Source: an uncultured Ruminococcus sp.
Lineage (GTDB): Bacteria; Bacillota; Clostridia; Lachnospirales; Lachnospiraceae
NCBI GenBank assembly: GCA_900541505.1
Contig: UQKK01000025.1
Span: 1 to 52,572 of the forward strand
DNA: 52,572 nt
Reading direction: 5' to 3'
Of this stretch, positions 41,106-49,508 are shown one piece after another. The translations under genes were made by a program, and so were the position numbers. Numbering within the stretch: position 1 is the first letter of the stretch; the number at the start of each line of letters is the position of its first letter. The notes below the pieces were generated by a model that made no database searches, was not told the origin of the DNA, and worked only from the letters and a program-made list of their open reading frames with translations.

Positions 41106-41756
41106 TTATGACGGGTTCTCAGAAGATTTCTTCGCCAGGATGGTCTCGTCTACCCGGTCCAGATGATTTTTCAATTCCAGGAGGGCAGCATCTTTCTTAT
41201 GCGCAAAAATATTATCCATGATTTTCAAATGTTCGGTGCGTGAGATAGCATCGTGCTCTGTATCGTCATCATATATGATACAGAGGGAAAACAGATAGCT
41301 CACGTTGTTGTACTGATTGATGAGATACGGATTGCCGGAAGCTTTGATAAAAATGGAGTGCAGTTCCGTATCATTTTTCTGATATAGGAGGTTGTCAAAG
41401 TGCTCCCCTGTGTTTTGCTGAATACTGTCGTATAGTTTTCGCAGCTCATCCAAATCGATATTGTCAAAATAGTTCTCCATACAATACAATTCAAACATTC
41501 TCCGGCAGTCGGATATCTGGAGAATCTCATCGGAGGAGTATTCCGCAACGTAAAAGCCTACGCGGGCTCTGTTTACGACCAGTTTCTTTTCCGCCAGTTC
41601 CAGAAGTGCCTGACGGACAGGCATCACACTGACTCCATATTTTTCTGCGATTTCTTTCGTGGGGATTTGTTGTCCGGACACCAGTTCTTTGTTGATAATC
41701 ATGTCAAAAATTAATTTGACAAATTGTTCTGTTAGACTTTCTTTATTAATATTCAT
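41106..41756 (-). CDS. GntR-family regulator with FCD domain
   Basis: A 216-residue regulator. The N-terminal winged helix has IPTKEIAEKYGVSVMPVRQALLEL; the C-terminal all-helical FCD domain (about 80-210) usually binds a small carboxylate with a metal. The frame is open to 41780, but the ATG at 41756 has GGAGAGAG upstream. It is divergent from the eight-gene cluster starting at 42036. Two identical palindromes in the 280-base spacer are its likely operators, one upstream of its own -35. The inducer is probably a sugar acid or related pathway intermediate. Confidence 0.9.
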   Translation of the reverse strand: MNINKESLTEQFVKLIFDMIINKELVSGQQIPTKEIAEKYGVSVMPVRQALLELAEKKLVVNRARVGFYVAEYSSDEILQISDCRRMFELYCMENYFDNIDLDELRKLYDSIQQNTGEHFDNLLYQKNDTELHSIFIKASGNPYLINQYNNVSYLFSLCIIYDDDTEHDAISRTEHLKIMDNIFAHKKDAALLELKNHLDRVDETILAKKSSENPS

Positions 41757-41789
41757 ATGTCTCTCTCCAATATACTGCATAGTAATTTG

Positions 41790-41818
41790 ATTTTAATGTA
41801 TTGAAGAAAGGTTGTCAA
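41790..41818 (-). promoter_or_regulatory. Promoter of the GntR regulator
   Basis: On the minus strand: a perfect TTGACA (41818-41813), a 17-base spacer and TAAAAT (41795-41790). Confidence 0.85.
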
Positions 41819-41830
41819 CCGAAAATTGAA

Positions 41831-41846
41831 ATCTGAAATATCAGAT
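41831..41846. promoter_or_regulatory. Palindromic operator, copy 1
   Basis: ATCTGA-AATA-TCAGAT, perfect 6-base arms, 13 bases upstream of the regulator's -35. It is identical to copy 2. Proposed GntR/FCD binding site for autoregulation or looping. Confidence 0.75.
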
Positions 41847-41901
41847 ATTAAATTCTGCGTTTTTACCAAAATTTCAGTTTATTTTTTGGGATTTATTGCT
41901 A

Positions 41902-41929
41902 TTTACATTTTTTATTAAAGTATTATAAT
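41902..41929 (+). promoter_or_regulatory. Promoter of the aminotransferase-to-UxuB operon
   Basis: TTTACA at 41902-41907, a 16-base spacer and a perfect TATAAT at 41924-41929. The start is near 41936, so the leader is about 100 bases. Operator copy 2 begins about four bases later. Confidence 0.75.
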
Positions 41930-41939
41930 GATATCAAAC

Positions 41940-41955
41940 ATCTGAAATATCAGAT
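41940..41955. promoter_or_regulatory. Palindromic operator, copy 2
   Basis: ATCTGA-AATA-TCAGAT just downstream of the operon start point, a position expected for repression. Its centre is 109 bases from copy 1, near ten helical turns, so one regulator complex could bridge both. Confidence 0.78.
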
Positions 41956-42035
41956 AGTTGATATCAACATAAAACGGCCGTAAAATTACAATTAAATAAT
42001 CTATTCTTTATGTATTTGAAAAATAGGAGGATGAC

Positions 42036-43364
42036 ATGAGTAATTTACAGAAAATTTATGAAGAGGCAAGCCAGTACTTTATCGGAGGAGCTTCAGCAGG
42101 CGGACGTTATAATACTACATTAAAACAGCCTTTGTACTTAAAATCAGCAAACGGAAGCAGAATCGTAGATGTGGATGGCAAGGAATACATTGACTATCAC
42201 ACAGGTTCAGGGGCAGCGTTTTTCGGACACAACCATCCGCGTCTCAGAAAAGCAGTGGAGAAGGCGATGGAGATGGGAGCTTTCATGAACTTTGAGACAG
42301 AGTACCACAAAGAACTGGCAAAACTGTTCCATGAATTTTTCCCATGTGCAGAGAGAGTGCGTTTCTCCAATTCCGGTACCGAGGTTACAATGGCAGCCGT
42401 ACGTGTGGCACGTGCATACACGGGAAAGGATATCATCGTAAGATTTGAAGGACATTTCCACGGAATGAATGAGCTGGTGTGGTATAATCATAATGGTGCG
42501 AGAGGCAAAAAGAACGATATCGGCGAAGTGGAGAACATTTCCGATACAGCAGGAACACCGAAGTGCTTTTCCGATGTTATCCGCAATGTCGAATACAATG
42601 ATTTGGAATCTTTTGAGCGCTGCGTAGAGGTACACAGAGGGCAGATTGCGGGCGTGCTTTTAGAGCCAATCAGCTTTAACTGCGGCTGCTATATGGCACG
42701 CAAAGAGTTCTTAGAGAAAGTAAGAGAGATTTGTACCAGAGAAGGGATTGTACTTATCTTTGACGAAGTTATCACAGGACTGAGGATGCGTCCGGGTTCC
42801 GCTCAGGCATATTATGGAGTGACACCGGATATCGCTACATTCGCGAAGGCAATCGGAGGCGGATATCCAATCGCGGCACTGTGCGGTAAGAAAGAAATCA
42901 TGGAAGTGCTCAATCCGGTAGGAAAGACAATCATGAGCGGTACATACACAGGAGCACTCATACCGGTGCTTGCTTCCATCGAGTGCATGAAGATGGCAAT
43001 GGAGCCGGGATTCTACGACCACATCGAAGAACTGGCGGATGCATTGTACGGCGGTATGAACACACTGATGAAAGAGAACGGAATTCCGGGACATGTTCGC
43101 GGTGTAGGCGGAAGATTCGGTATCTACTTCGGTGTGGAGGACACGGAAGATGATTATAACTGGAGAAAGGCAGGTGACAGTTATCGGTGTGATATGACCA
43201 GAAGCTTCCTGACAAAAGCACTTCGGGACGGACTTTATATGCACGACTGCGGACAGGCGGCGCCGGCACATTACGGCTTCAGCACGCAGCATACAATGGA
43301 AGATATCCAAATCACATTAGAGAGGTTGGATAAAATCTTCAAAGAGATGAAACAGGAATTTTAA
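42036..43364 (+). CDS. Class III aminotransferase (glutamate-1-semialdehyde aminotransferase-like)
   Basis: A 442-residue PLP aminotransferase. HTGSGAAFFGHNHPRL and FSNSGTEVTMAAVRVARAYTG bind cofactor, IFDEVITGLR holds the PLP-ring Asp, and FAKAIGGGYPIAAL holds the Schiff-base Lys. It is GSA-like, a group that also includes enzymes for beta- and other amino acids. It is unlikely to be HemL, since no heme genes are near and it heads a catabolic operon. The ATG at 42036 follows TAGGAGG. It probably moves the substrate nitrogen to 2-oxoglutarate, which the glutamate dehydrogenase of the operon would regenerate. Confidence 0.88.
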   Translation: MSNLQKIYEEASQYFIGGASAGGRYNTTLKQPLYLKSANGSRIVDVDGKEYIDYHTGSGAAFFGHNHPRLRKAVEKAMEMGAFMNFETEYHKELAKLFHEFFPCAERVRFSNSGTEVTMAAVRVARAYTGKDIIVRFEGHFHGMNELVWYNHNGARGKKNDIGEVENISDTAGTPKCFSDVIRNVEYNDLESFERCVEVHRGQIAGVLLEPISFNCGCYMARKEFLEKVREICTREGIVLIFDEVITGLRMRPGSAQAYYGVTPDIATFAKAIGGGYPIAALCGKKEIMEVLNPVGKTIMSGTYTGALIPVLASIECMKMAMEPGFYDHIEELADALYGGMNTLMKENGIPGHVRGVGGRFGIYFGVEDTEDDYNWRKAGDSYRCDMTRSFLTKALRDGLYMHDCGQAAPAHYGFSTQHTMEDIQITLERLDKIFKEMKQEF

Positions 43365-43375
43365 GGAGGTAGAAC

Positions 43376-44536
43376 ATGTATCAGCACATTACCAGGTACC
43401 AGGAAGTTATGAGGGAGAATGACATTGCGGTGTCTGTTTTGAGACTTCCTCAGAATCTCACATTGTTCACACAGTACTGGTCAAGAAACGGGTATTCCTA
43501 CGCAGTGATACCCGCAGACGGAAAACCGGGGGTTGTCGTTCCCATTGCGGAAGAAATGGATACCCGGCAGGCAGGGCTTGACAATGTCTATGTCTATGAT
43601 GACATAGACATGGAGGCAGAGGACACAGATACCCAGATTAAAAAGATATTTTCCAAACTGGCGAAAGAGTACGGCATCACAGCAGACTCAAAAATCGGGC
43701 TGGAGCTGGATTATGATGTGATTGCACCCTGCCTTTGCTCAGGGAAAGTTTCCCTTGTGGGTGAAAAGGTAAAAAAACTCGTAGCGGAAGGCTTTGGGAG
43801 CAGTCAGTTTGTGACAGTGAAGCATCTCATCACAGATGTTATGGCAATCAAAAATGAAAGCGATATCGAGAAGCTGAAAATCGTTAATGAACTGGCAGCT
43901 CAGGCGATGGACAAATTTGAGGAGCTTGTCAATGTTCCGGGCATTACGGAAGTGGAAGTTGTCTATGAGGTAGAAAAATATCTGCAGATTAAGGCGAGAG
44001 ACTATAAGGGAGCAAAGGCATGCCGCGCGTGGGGACAGTTGAGTACCGGAAAGAAAGGCGAAATAGCAGCGTGTGATGGCGTTGTCAGTGATGCCAGGGT
44101 CCTGGAAAAAGGAGACTGCTGTCTCTATGAAATGGGAGTGAGCGTTGACGGGTACTGGGCAGATGTGACACGTTCCGCAGTGGTAGGCGGACCGGAAGGA
44201 AAGACGCAGGAGATGATGGAGCTGGTTGAGAAATCCTTCCAGGCTGGCGTAAACGCAGTGAAGCCCGGGGCGACAGGGAGAGATATCGATGTGGCAACAA
44301 GAAAGGTAATGGAGGATGCCGGCTATGCCAAGTATTATCAGAATCCGGCGGGACATGGAGTTGGTTTTTCCTATCATGAGCCGATTCCGGAGCTGGGACC
44401 CACCTCGGATGCCGTATTAAAAGAAAATATGGTCATTGCCATCGAGCCTGCCCTGTATGTACCGGGAATCGGAGGGCTTCGCAAAGAATTAAATGTGCTG
44501 GTTACTAAAGACGGCGGGGTCATCCTCGGGTGGTAA
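43376..44536 (+). CDS. M24 family metallopeptidase-fold hydrolase (Xaa-Pro peptidase/creatinase-like)
   Basis: A 386-residue two-domain protein: a creatinase-type N-terminal domain (about 1-150) and a pita-bread C-terminal domain. Metal-ligand positions read Glu in CCLYEMGVSVDGY, Asp in YWADVTRS, His in AGHGVGF, Glu in IAIEPALY, and Glu in GGLRKELNVLV. The first ligand, normally Asp, is Glu. The fold cleaves peptide or amidine-type C-N bonds. The ATG at 43376 has AAGGAGG and lies 11 bases after the aminotransferase. The substrate is unknown; a C-N linked sugar-acid conjugate is a hypothesis. Confidence 0.88.
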   Translation: MYQHITRYQEVMRENDIAVSVLRLPQNLTLFTQYWSRNGYSYAVIPADGKPGVVVPIAEEMDTRQAGLDNVYVYDDIDMEAEDTDTQIKKIFSKLAKEYGITADSKIGLELDYDVIAPCLCSGKVSLVGEKVKKLVAEGFGSSQFVTVKHLITDVMAIKNESDIEKLKIVNELAAQAMDKFEELVNVPGITEVEVVYEVEKYLQIKARDYKGAKACRAWGQLSTGKKGEIAACDGVVSDARVLEKGDCCLYEMGVSVDGYWADVTRSAVVGGPEGKTQEMMELVEKSFQAGVNAVKPGATGRDIDVATRKVMEDAGYAKYYQNPAGHGVGFSYHEPIPELGPTSDAVLKENMVIAIEPALYVPGIGGLRKELNVLVTKDGGVILGW

Positions 44537-44550
44537 AAAGCAGCTGGAGA

Positions 44551-44572
44551 TGTATACCTGAAAAGGTATACA
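44551..44572 (+). promoter_or_regulatory. Intergenic stem-loop, M24 gene / binding-protein gene
   Basis: A perfect 9-base stem TGTATACCT / AGGTATACA with a GAAA tetraloop and no T-run. It lies 34 bases before the binding-protein ATG; likely an mRNA processing or stability element. Confidence 0.6.
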
Positions 44573-44606
44573 GAAAAGCGCAAGAAGTATATATGGAGGA
44601 AAAGAG

Positions 44607-45578
44607 ATGAAGAAAAGAATATGCGGACTGTTTTTGACAATTAGTCTTGGAGCGTGCCTGATTATGGGATGTGCGGGGACCGGTAAGGGAAGTTCCGGTG
44701 AAGACGGAGTTTATCAGATTGGTGTGTGCGTTGGCAATTTTGAGACTCCTATGCAGGTAGCCTGGATGAATGCGCTGGAAGATAAGCTGGAAGAATACGG
44801 AAACTACGAGGTGGACAACAAGGATGGTAAGGACGACCCGGCTACGCAGACTCAGATTCTGGAGAACTTTATCACACAGCAGAAGGACTTGATTGTGCTC
44901 GCGCCGACCCAGACGGATGCTCTGGTGGCAGCGGTGAGAGAGTGCAATAGTGCGGGAATTCCTGTTGTGACAATTAACCGTACACTTGGAGAGGGCGCGG
45001 AAGTGCTGACAGAGGTAAACATGGACTGTGTGGAAGCAGGAAAAATGACAGCAGAGATGGTGGACGAACTGTTAGGCGGCGAGGGCAACATTGCTTATCT
45101 GCTCGGAACATTAGGAGCAGGTCCGCAGGTGCAGGAGAGTGAAGGCTTCTATGCATATCTGGAGGATAAGCCGGAATTGGAAGTGGTATTTGAGCAGAAT
45201 ACAGACTGGAACAAAGAGAAGGCAATCCAGGTAACCCAGAACCTTTTGCAGAAATATCCGGCAGGTGAGCTTGACGCCATTGTGTGCCAGGGACCGGACG
45301 ATGCGGTTGGCGCAGTGGCAGCCTGCGAAGCGGCAGGCAGGACAGAACTGCTTGGAAAGATTATCGCGTTCGATTATCCGGAATATGTAAAGACAGCAAT
45401 CAAAGACGGCACGATATACGGAACAGTCAATCAGGACCCGAAGCTGCAGGGACAGTTGGCAGCCGAAGTTATCAATGAATATTTTTCAAATCCGGATGCA
45501 GTGTTTGAACCATTGACTGCAATCGAACTTTCCAAAGTAACCGCTGACAATGCAGATGACTATGAAGTAGCTTGGTAG
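44607..45578 (+). CDS. Sugar-type ABC transporter substrate-binding lipoprotein
   Basis: A 323-residue periplasmic-binding-protein type 1 (RbsB-like) protein. It has a Lys-Lys-Arg start, a hydrophobic core and a lipobox (LIMGC, Cys22; LGAC, Cys17, is an alternative), so it is a lipid-anchored receptor. YQIGVCVGNFETPMQVAWMNAL begins the mature fold, and IVLAPTQTDALVAAV and IIAFDYPEYVKTAIKDG are typical. The ATG at 44607 follows TATGGAGGAAAAG. The transport genes follow directly. The ligand is unknown, probably sugar-like. Confidence 0.92.
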   Translation: MKKRICGLFLTISLGACLIMGCAGTGKGSSGEDGVYQIGVCVGNFETPMQVAWMNALEDKLEEYGNYEVDNKDGKDDPATQTQILENFITQQKDLIVLAPTQTDALVAAVRECNSAGIPVVTINRTLGEGAEVLTEVNMDCVEAGKMTAEMVDELLGGEGNIAYLLGTLGAGPQVQESEGFYAYLEDKPELEVVFEQNTDWNKEKAIQVTQNLLQKYPAGELDAIVCQGPDDAVGAVAACEAAGRTELLGKIIAFDYPEYVKTAIKDGTIYGTVNQDPKLQGQLAAEVINEYFSNPDAVFEPLTAIELSKVTADNADDYEVAW

Positions 45579-45593
45579 GAATTGAGGGTGTCT

Positions 45594-46553
45594 ATGAAAA
45601 CAAAATTATTAGGTAAGAATATGAAAAAAGGTGCGTCAAAAGAACTTACAATGTTCCTCGTACTTTTGATTATGGTGGTCATATGTGTCATCATCAATCC
45701 GGTATTTATTTCTGTGAGCAATATCATGAATCTGCTGGCGCAGAACTCCATCATAGGAGTCATGGCTCTTGGTATGGTCTTTGCACTGGTGACTGGGTCA
45801 TTCGATATGTCGGTCTCCTCCACCGGAGCACTGACGGCAGTTATCTCTACCCAGCTGTTCATTAAGTTCGGACTGCTGCCCGGAATCATCGGCGGTCTTC
45901 TGGTAGGCGCTGCAGTCGGCACAATCAATGGACTTCTGGTGACAAAAGTGGGAATCAACCCCTTTGTCACCACACTTGGAACACAGACATCGGTCAGAGG
46001 TCTTGTGTATATCATTACAGGCGCGGAACCTATAACCGGGGTTCCGGTTGACTACAACTTTATCGGTATGGGAAAGATTGGAAACATTCTTCCCGTACCG
46101 GCACTCATATGGCTGGTTCTGGCAGTGATTATGGCTTTTGTGCTCAAGAAGACGAAATTCGGACAGTATATCTATGCTACCGGCGGAAGCAGAAAAGCGG
46201 CATGGCTGTCCGGTATCAATACGGATTCCATCCGTATCCTGGCATTGGTCATCAGTGGTGTCTTCGCTGCCATCGGCGGACTCATTTACACACTGCGTAT
46301 TCTGATGTGTACTGCAGACGGTATGACAGGGTATGAGCTGAAAGTTATGTCCGCGTGTATCGTGGGAGGAACTTCCCTGGATGGAGGAAAGGGTACGATA
46401 GTAGGATGTATCATCGGTACCTTCATCATGGGTATCATCCTGAATATCCTGCAGTTGGCGGGAGTGTCCAGCTTCTGGCAGGATGCGATTACAGGTATCA
46501 TCCTCATCGCGGCTGTCGGCATCGACAGTCTCACCGCAAGACACCGGGAATAA
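45594..46553 (+). CDS. Sugar ABC transporter permease (RbsC-like)
   Basis: A 319-residue membrane protein with about 8-10 hydrophobic helices. ALGMVFALVTGSFDMSVSSTGALTAV and NGLLVTKVGINPFVTTLGT are the RbsC/BPD_transp_2 signatures, and MSACIVGGTSLDGGKGT is the ATPase-contact loop. The frame opens with TTG at 45582, but the ATG at 45594 has TTGAGGGTG at the right distance. It probably forms a homodimeric channel with the double ATPase encoded next. Confidence 0.93.
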   Translation: MKTKLLGKNMKKGASKELTMFLVLLIMVVICVIINPVFISVSNIMNLLAQNSIIGVMALGMVFALVTGSFDMSVSSTGALTAVISTQLFIKFGLLPGIIGGLLVGAAVGTINGLLVTKVGINPFVTTLGTQTSVRGLVYIITGAEPITGVPVDYNFIGMGKIGNILPVPALIWLVLAVIMAFVLKKTKFGQYIYATGGSRKAAWLSGINTDSIRILALVISGVFAAIGGLIYTLRILMCTADGMTGYELKVMSACIVGGTSLDGGKGTIVGCIIGTFIMGIILNILQLAGVSSFWQDAITGIILIAAVGIDSLTARHRE

Positions 46554-46583
46554 GAAGAATGCTTTAGTTAAGGAGGTACTGAA

Positions 46584-48089
46584 TTGGAAAAGAATATTCT
46601 GGAGATGGTCGACATAACTAAAGAATTCTCAGGTGTGCGTGTCCTGAATAAAGTGAATCTGGAATTAAAGGCGGGAGAGGTGCATGCTCTGATAGGAGCA
46701 AACGGAGCCGGAAAATCTACCCTGATGAAAATCTTGAACGGCATTTATACGATGACAGAAGGACAGATTTTATATGACGGGAAGCCGGTAAACATCCATT
46801 CGCCAAGAGATGCATATAACTGCGGAATCACCATGATTCACCAGGAACTGGATTTGGTAGGCTGCCGCAATGTGGCGGAGAATATTTATCTGGGGCGGGA
46901 GTTGTGCGTGGATAAGACCAACCGTGTGATGAACCGCAGCGAGATGTATAAGAAAACGCAGGAACTGCTGGATGAACTGGGATTTGATATCTGCGCTACA
47001 GATATGGTGGAGACATTATCTCCGGCGAAACAGCAGCTGATTCTCATCGCCAGGACGGTATCCTGCAATTCCAGAGTGATTGTCATGGACGAGCCGACTT
47101 CTTCTTTGTCACACAAGGAGACAGAGCTTTTGTTCCAGGTAATCGAAGACTTGAAGAAAAAAGGAATCAGTATCATCTATATCTCTCATTTCCTGGAGGA
47201 AATTTTCCAGGTGTCGGACCGGCTCACTGTTTTGAGGAACGGAGAAAAAGTCACGACCGCCTGCACAAAGGAATGTACGACCCAGGATTTGATACAGTGG
47301 ATGATTGGAAAAGAGTCGATTGTAAAGAAAAATATCGGAGAACCCAAGGATGGAAAAGAAGTTCTGCTGGAGTGTAAAAACCTGACCGGGGCGGACACCT
47401 GGGTAAAGGATGTAAGCTTCCATATCCGAAAAGGAGAAATCGTAGGGTTCGCCGGTGTCGTGGGAGCAGGCCGCAGCGAGATTGCAAGAATTGTGTTCGG
47501 CGCGGATAAGAAGAGTCAGGGAGAAGTCCTCATGGAAGGAAAGCCGGTCAATATCAACAGTCCTACAACGGCAGTAAAATCTGGAATTTCTATGGTTCCG
47601 GAGGACAGGAAGAAAGAAGGACTGGTGTTAAAACTTGATATAGGGACAAATATGTGGCTGTCTTATCTGGGAAAAATGAAAAAGAGACTGAGTCTGGATT
47701 ATAAACATCTGGACAGTAAGGTGACGGAGATGATTGGACACATGTCTGTCAAATGTAAGGACAGATTCCAGCAGGTAGATGAGCTTTCCGGAGGAAACCA
47801 GCAGAAAGTGGTTATCGGAAAAAGCCTGCTCATCAAACCGAAGCTTTTGATACTCGACCAGCCGACAAGAGGAGTAGACGTAGGAGCAAAAGGAGAAATC
47901 TACCAGTTGGTCACAGATACTGTGGCGGAAAGCGATACGTCCATCCTGTATATTTCCGATGAGTTGGAAGAACTGCTCGCGCTGTGTGACCGTATCTATG
48001 TCATCAAGCAGGGAAGATGTGTGAGTGAGATTGACAATCATACACAGGACGTGACAAAAGCGATGCTGCTCAAAGACATGGTAGATTGA
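46584..48089 (+). CDS. Sugar ABC transporter ATP-binding protein (RbsA-like)
   Basis: A 501-residue double ABC ATPase. Domain 1 has GANGAGKST and signature LSPAKQQLILIAR; domain 2 has the degenerate Walker A GVVGAGRSE and signature LSGGNQQKVVIGK, the usual asymmetry in RbsA/MglA types. The start is TTG at 46584, supported by AAGGAGGT 6 bases upstream. It completes a three-part importer with the preceding two genes. Confidence 0.94.
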   Translation: MEKNILEMVDITKEFSGVRVLNKVNLELKAGEVHALIGANGAGKSTLMKILNGIYTMTEGQILYDGKPVNIHSPRDAYNCGITMIHQELDLVGCRNVAENIYLGRELCVDKTNRVMNRSEMYKKTQELLDELGFDICATDMVETLSPAKQQLILIARTVSCNSRVIVMDEPTSSLSHKETELLFQVIEDLKKKGISIIYISHFLEEIFQVSDRLTVLRNGEKVTTACTKECTTQDLIQWMIGKESIVKKNIGEPKDGKEVLLECKNLTGADTWVKDVSFHIRKGEIVGFAGVVGAGRSEIARIVFGADKKSQGEVLMEGKPVNINSPTTAVKSGISMVPEDRKKEGLVLKLDIGTNMWLSYLGKMKKRLSLDYKHLDSKVTEMIGHMSVKCKDRFQQVDELSGGNQQKVVIGKSLLIKPKLLILDQPTRGVDVGAKGEIYQLVTDTVAESDTSILYISDELEELLALCDRIYVIKQGRCVSEIDNHTQDVTKAMLLKDMVD

Positions 48090-48124
48090 CGGAAAAAGAT
48101 TTGGAAAAAGTTTAAGAAAAGGTG

Positions 48125-48150
48125 GGTGTCAGATAGAAATATCTGGCACC
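48125..48150 (+). promoter_or_regulatory. Intergenic stem-loop before the glutamate dehydrogenase gene
   Basis: An 11-base stem GGTGTCAGATA / TATCTGGCACC (one G-U pair) capped by a GAAA tetraloop, with no T-run. It lies 26 bases before the dehydrogenase ATG. Confidence 0.6.
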
Positions 48151-48175
48151 GTCTGAATTAAGAGAGGGAAGACCA

Positions 48176-49435
48176 ATGGAGAAAAAATATAATCCATATG
48201 AAAATGTGTTGGAAGTTATCGGCAATGCTGCCGAAATTTTGGGATACTCGCAGAGTGACATCGAACCCATCTGTCACCCGGAGAGGGAGCTGAAAGTATC
48301 GGTTCCGGTTGTTATGGATAACGGAGAAATCAAAGTATTTGACGGATACCGGGTTCAGCATAATACAACAAGAGGACCGGCAAAAGGAGGTATCCGCTAT
48401 CATCAGGACGTCAATATCGATGAGGTAAAAGCCCTCGCTGCATGGATGACCTTTAAATGTGCAGTGGTGAATATCCCCTATGGCGGAGGAAAAGGCGGAA
48501 TCGTTGTAGACACCAGCGAGCTTTCCGAGAGAGAATTAAGGAGAGTGACCCGCAGGTTCACCCAGATGATTGCTCCCATCATTGGACCGGAATCCGATAT
48601 CCCGGCACCGGATGTCGGCACAAATGCCGAGGTCATGGCGTGGATGATGGATACATACAGCATGATTAAAGGACACTGTATCCCAGGTGTTGTGACAGGA
48701 AAACCATTGGAGTTGGGAGGCGCCAGAGGCAGGACCGCAGCCACCGGACGGGGTGTTATGCTCACCACATTAAATACGATGCAAAAGCTTGGGATGGATG
48801 TAAAAAAATCCACCATCGCAGTACAGGGTATGGGAAATGTGGGAAGCAATACCGCAGAATTACTCCATGAACAGGGTGCGAAGATTGTCGCGGTCAGCGA
48901 TGTCACAGGGGGCATCTACAAAGAAGATGGTCTCCCGGTAGAAAAAATACTGGAGCACCTTTCTGTGAAAGGAAACTTCCTGGATACTCTGGAACTGGAT
49001 GGGGTGCAGAAGATTTCCAACCAGGAGCTGCTGTGCCTGCCTGTGGATATTCTCATACCTGCGGCGCTGGAAAATCAGATTAACGCGGAGAATGCAGAAA
49101 AAATACAGGCGAAGGTCATCATTGAAGCGGCAAACGGACCGGTCAGCATCGAGGGAGACAAAATCCTTAACGAAAAGAATATTGTAGTAGTGCCGGATAT
49201 CCTGGCAAATGCGGGCGGAGTTGTAGTCTCTTACTTTGAGTGGGTACAGAATATCCAGTCTCTGTACTGGACAGAAGACATGGTGAATGAACAGCTCAAG
49301 GAAATCATGGACCGGTCTTTCGAGGATGTATGGAAGACGGCGGAGGAAAATCAGGTTTCCTGCAGGACTGGCGCTTACCTGATTGCCGTAAAACGAGTTG
49401 TGGAAGCGAAGAAGACCAGAGGTATATGGCCTTAA
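48176..49435 (+). CDS. Glu/Leu/Phe/Val dehydrogenase, glutamate dehydrogenase type
   Basis: A 419-residue dehydrogenase. QHNTTRGPAKGGIRYH and KCAVVNIPYGGGKGGI (catalytic Lys) closely follow the RocG/GudB catabolic glutamate dehydrogenases, as does GPESDIPAPDVGTN. The Rossmann part has AVQGMGNVGSNTAELL, and AVSDVTGGIY follows. It should turn glutamate into 2-oxoglutarate plus ammonia with NAD+, recycling the acceptor for the operon's aminotransferase. The ATG at 48176 follows AGAGAGGGAAG. Stem-loops flank it on both sides. Confidence 0.92.
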   Translation: MEKKYNPYENVLEVIGNAAEILGYSQSDIEPICHPERELKVSVPVVMDNGEIKVFDGYRVQHNTTRGPAKGGIRYHQDVNIDEVKALAAWMTFKCAVVNIPYGGGKGGIVVDTSELSERELRRVTRRFTQMIAPIIGPESDIPAPDVGTNAEVMAWMMDTYSMIKGHCIPGVVTGKPLELGGARGRTAATGRGVMLTTLNTMQKLGMDVKKSTIAVQGMGNVGSNTAELLHEQGAKIVAVSDVTGGIYKEDGLPVEKILEHLSVKGNFLDTLELDGVQKISNQELLCLPVDILIPAALENQINAENAEKIQAKVIIEAANGPVSIEGDKILNEKNIVVVPDILANAGGVVVSYFEWVQNIQSLYWTEDMVNEQLKEIMDRSFEDVWKTAEENQVSCRTGAYLIAVKRVVEAKKTRGIWP

Positions 49436-49451
49436 TCAAAAAACGAAGAAA

Positions 49452-49489
49452 CTTCTTCTAAAGCAGACATGTATCTGCTTTAGAAGAAG
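49452..49489 (+). promoter_or_regulatory. Perfect 16-bp intergenic stem-loop before uxuA
   Basis: CTTCTTCTAAAGCAGA / TCTGCTTTAGAAGAAG with a 6-base loop and no T-run after it. Too perfect to be chance; likely an RNA processing or stabilising element, or a partial terminator. Confidence 0.65.
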
Positions 49490-49508
49490 ACAGCGAGAGG
49501 AGAAAGAT

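Noticed and set aside
42036..43364. HemL (glutamate-1-semialdehyde aminomutase) for heme synthesis
   Set aside because: No tetrapyrrole genes nearby, and the gene heads a regulated transport and catabolic operon; GSA-like folds serve other substrates.
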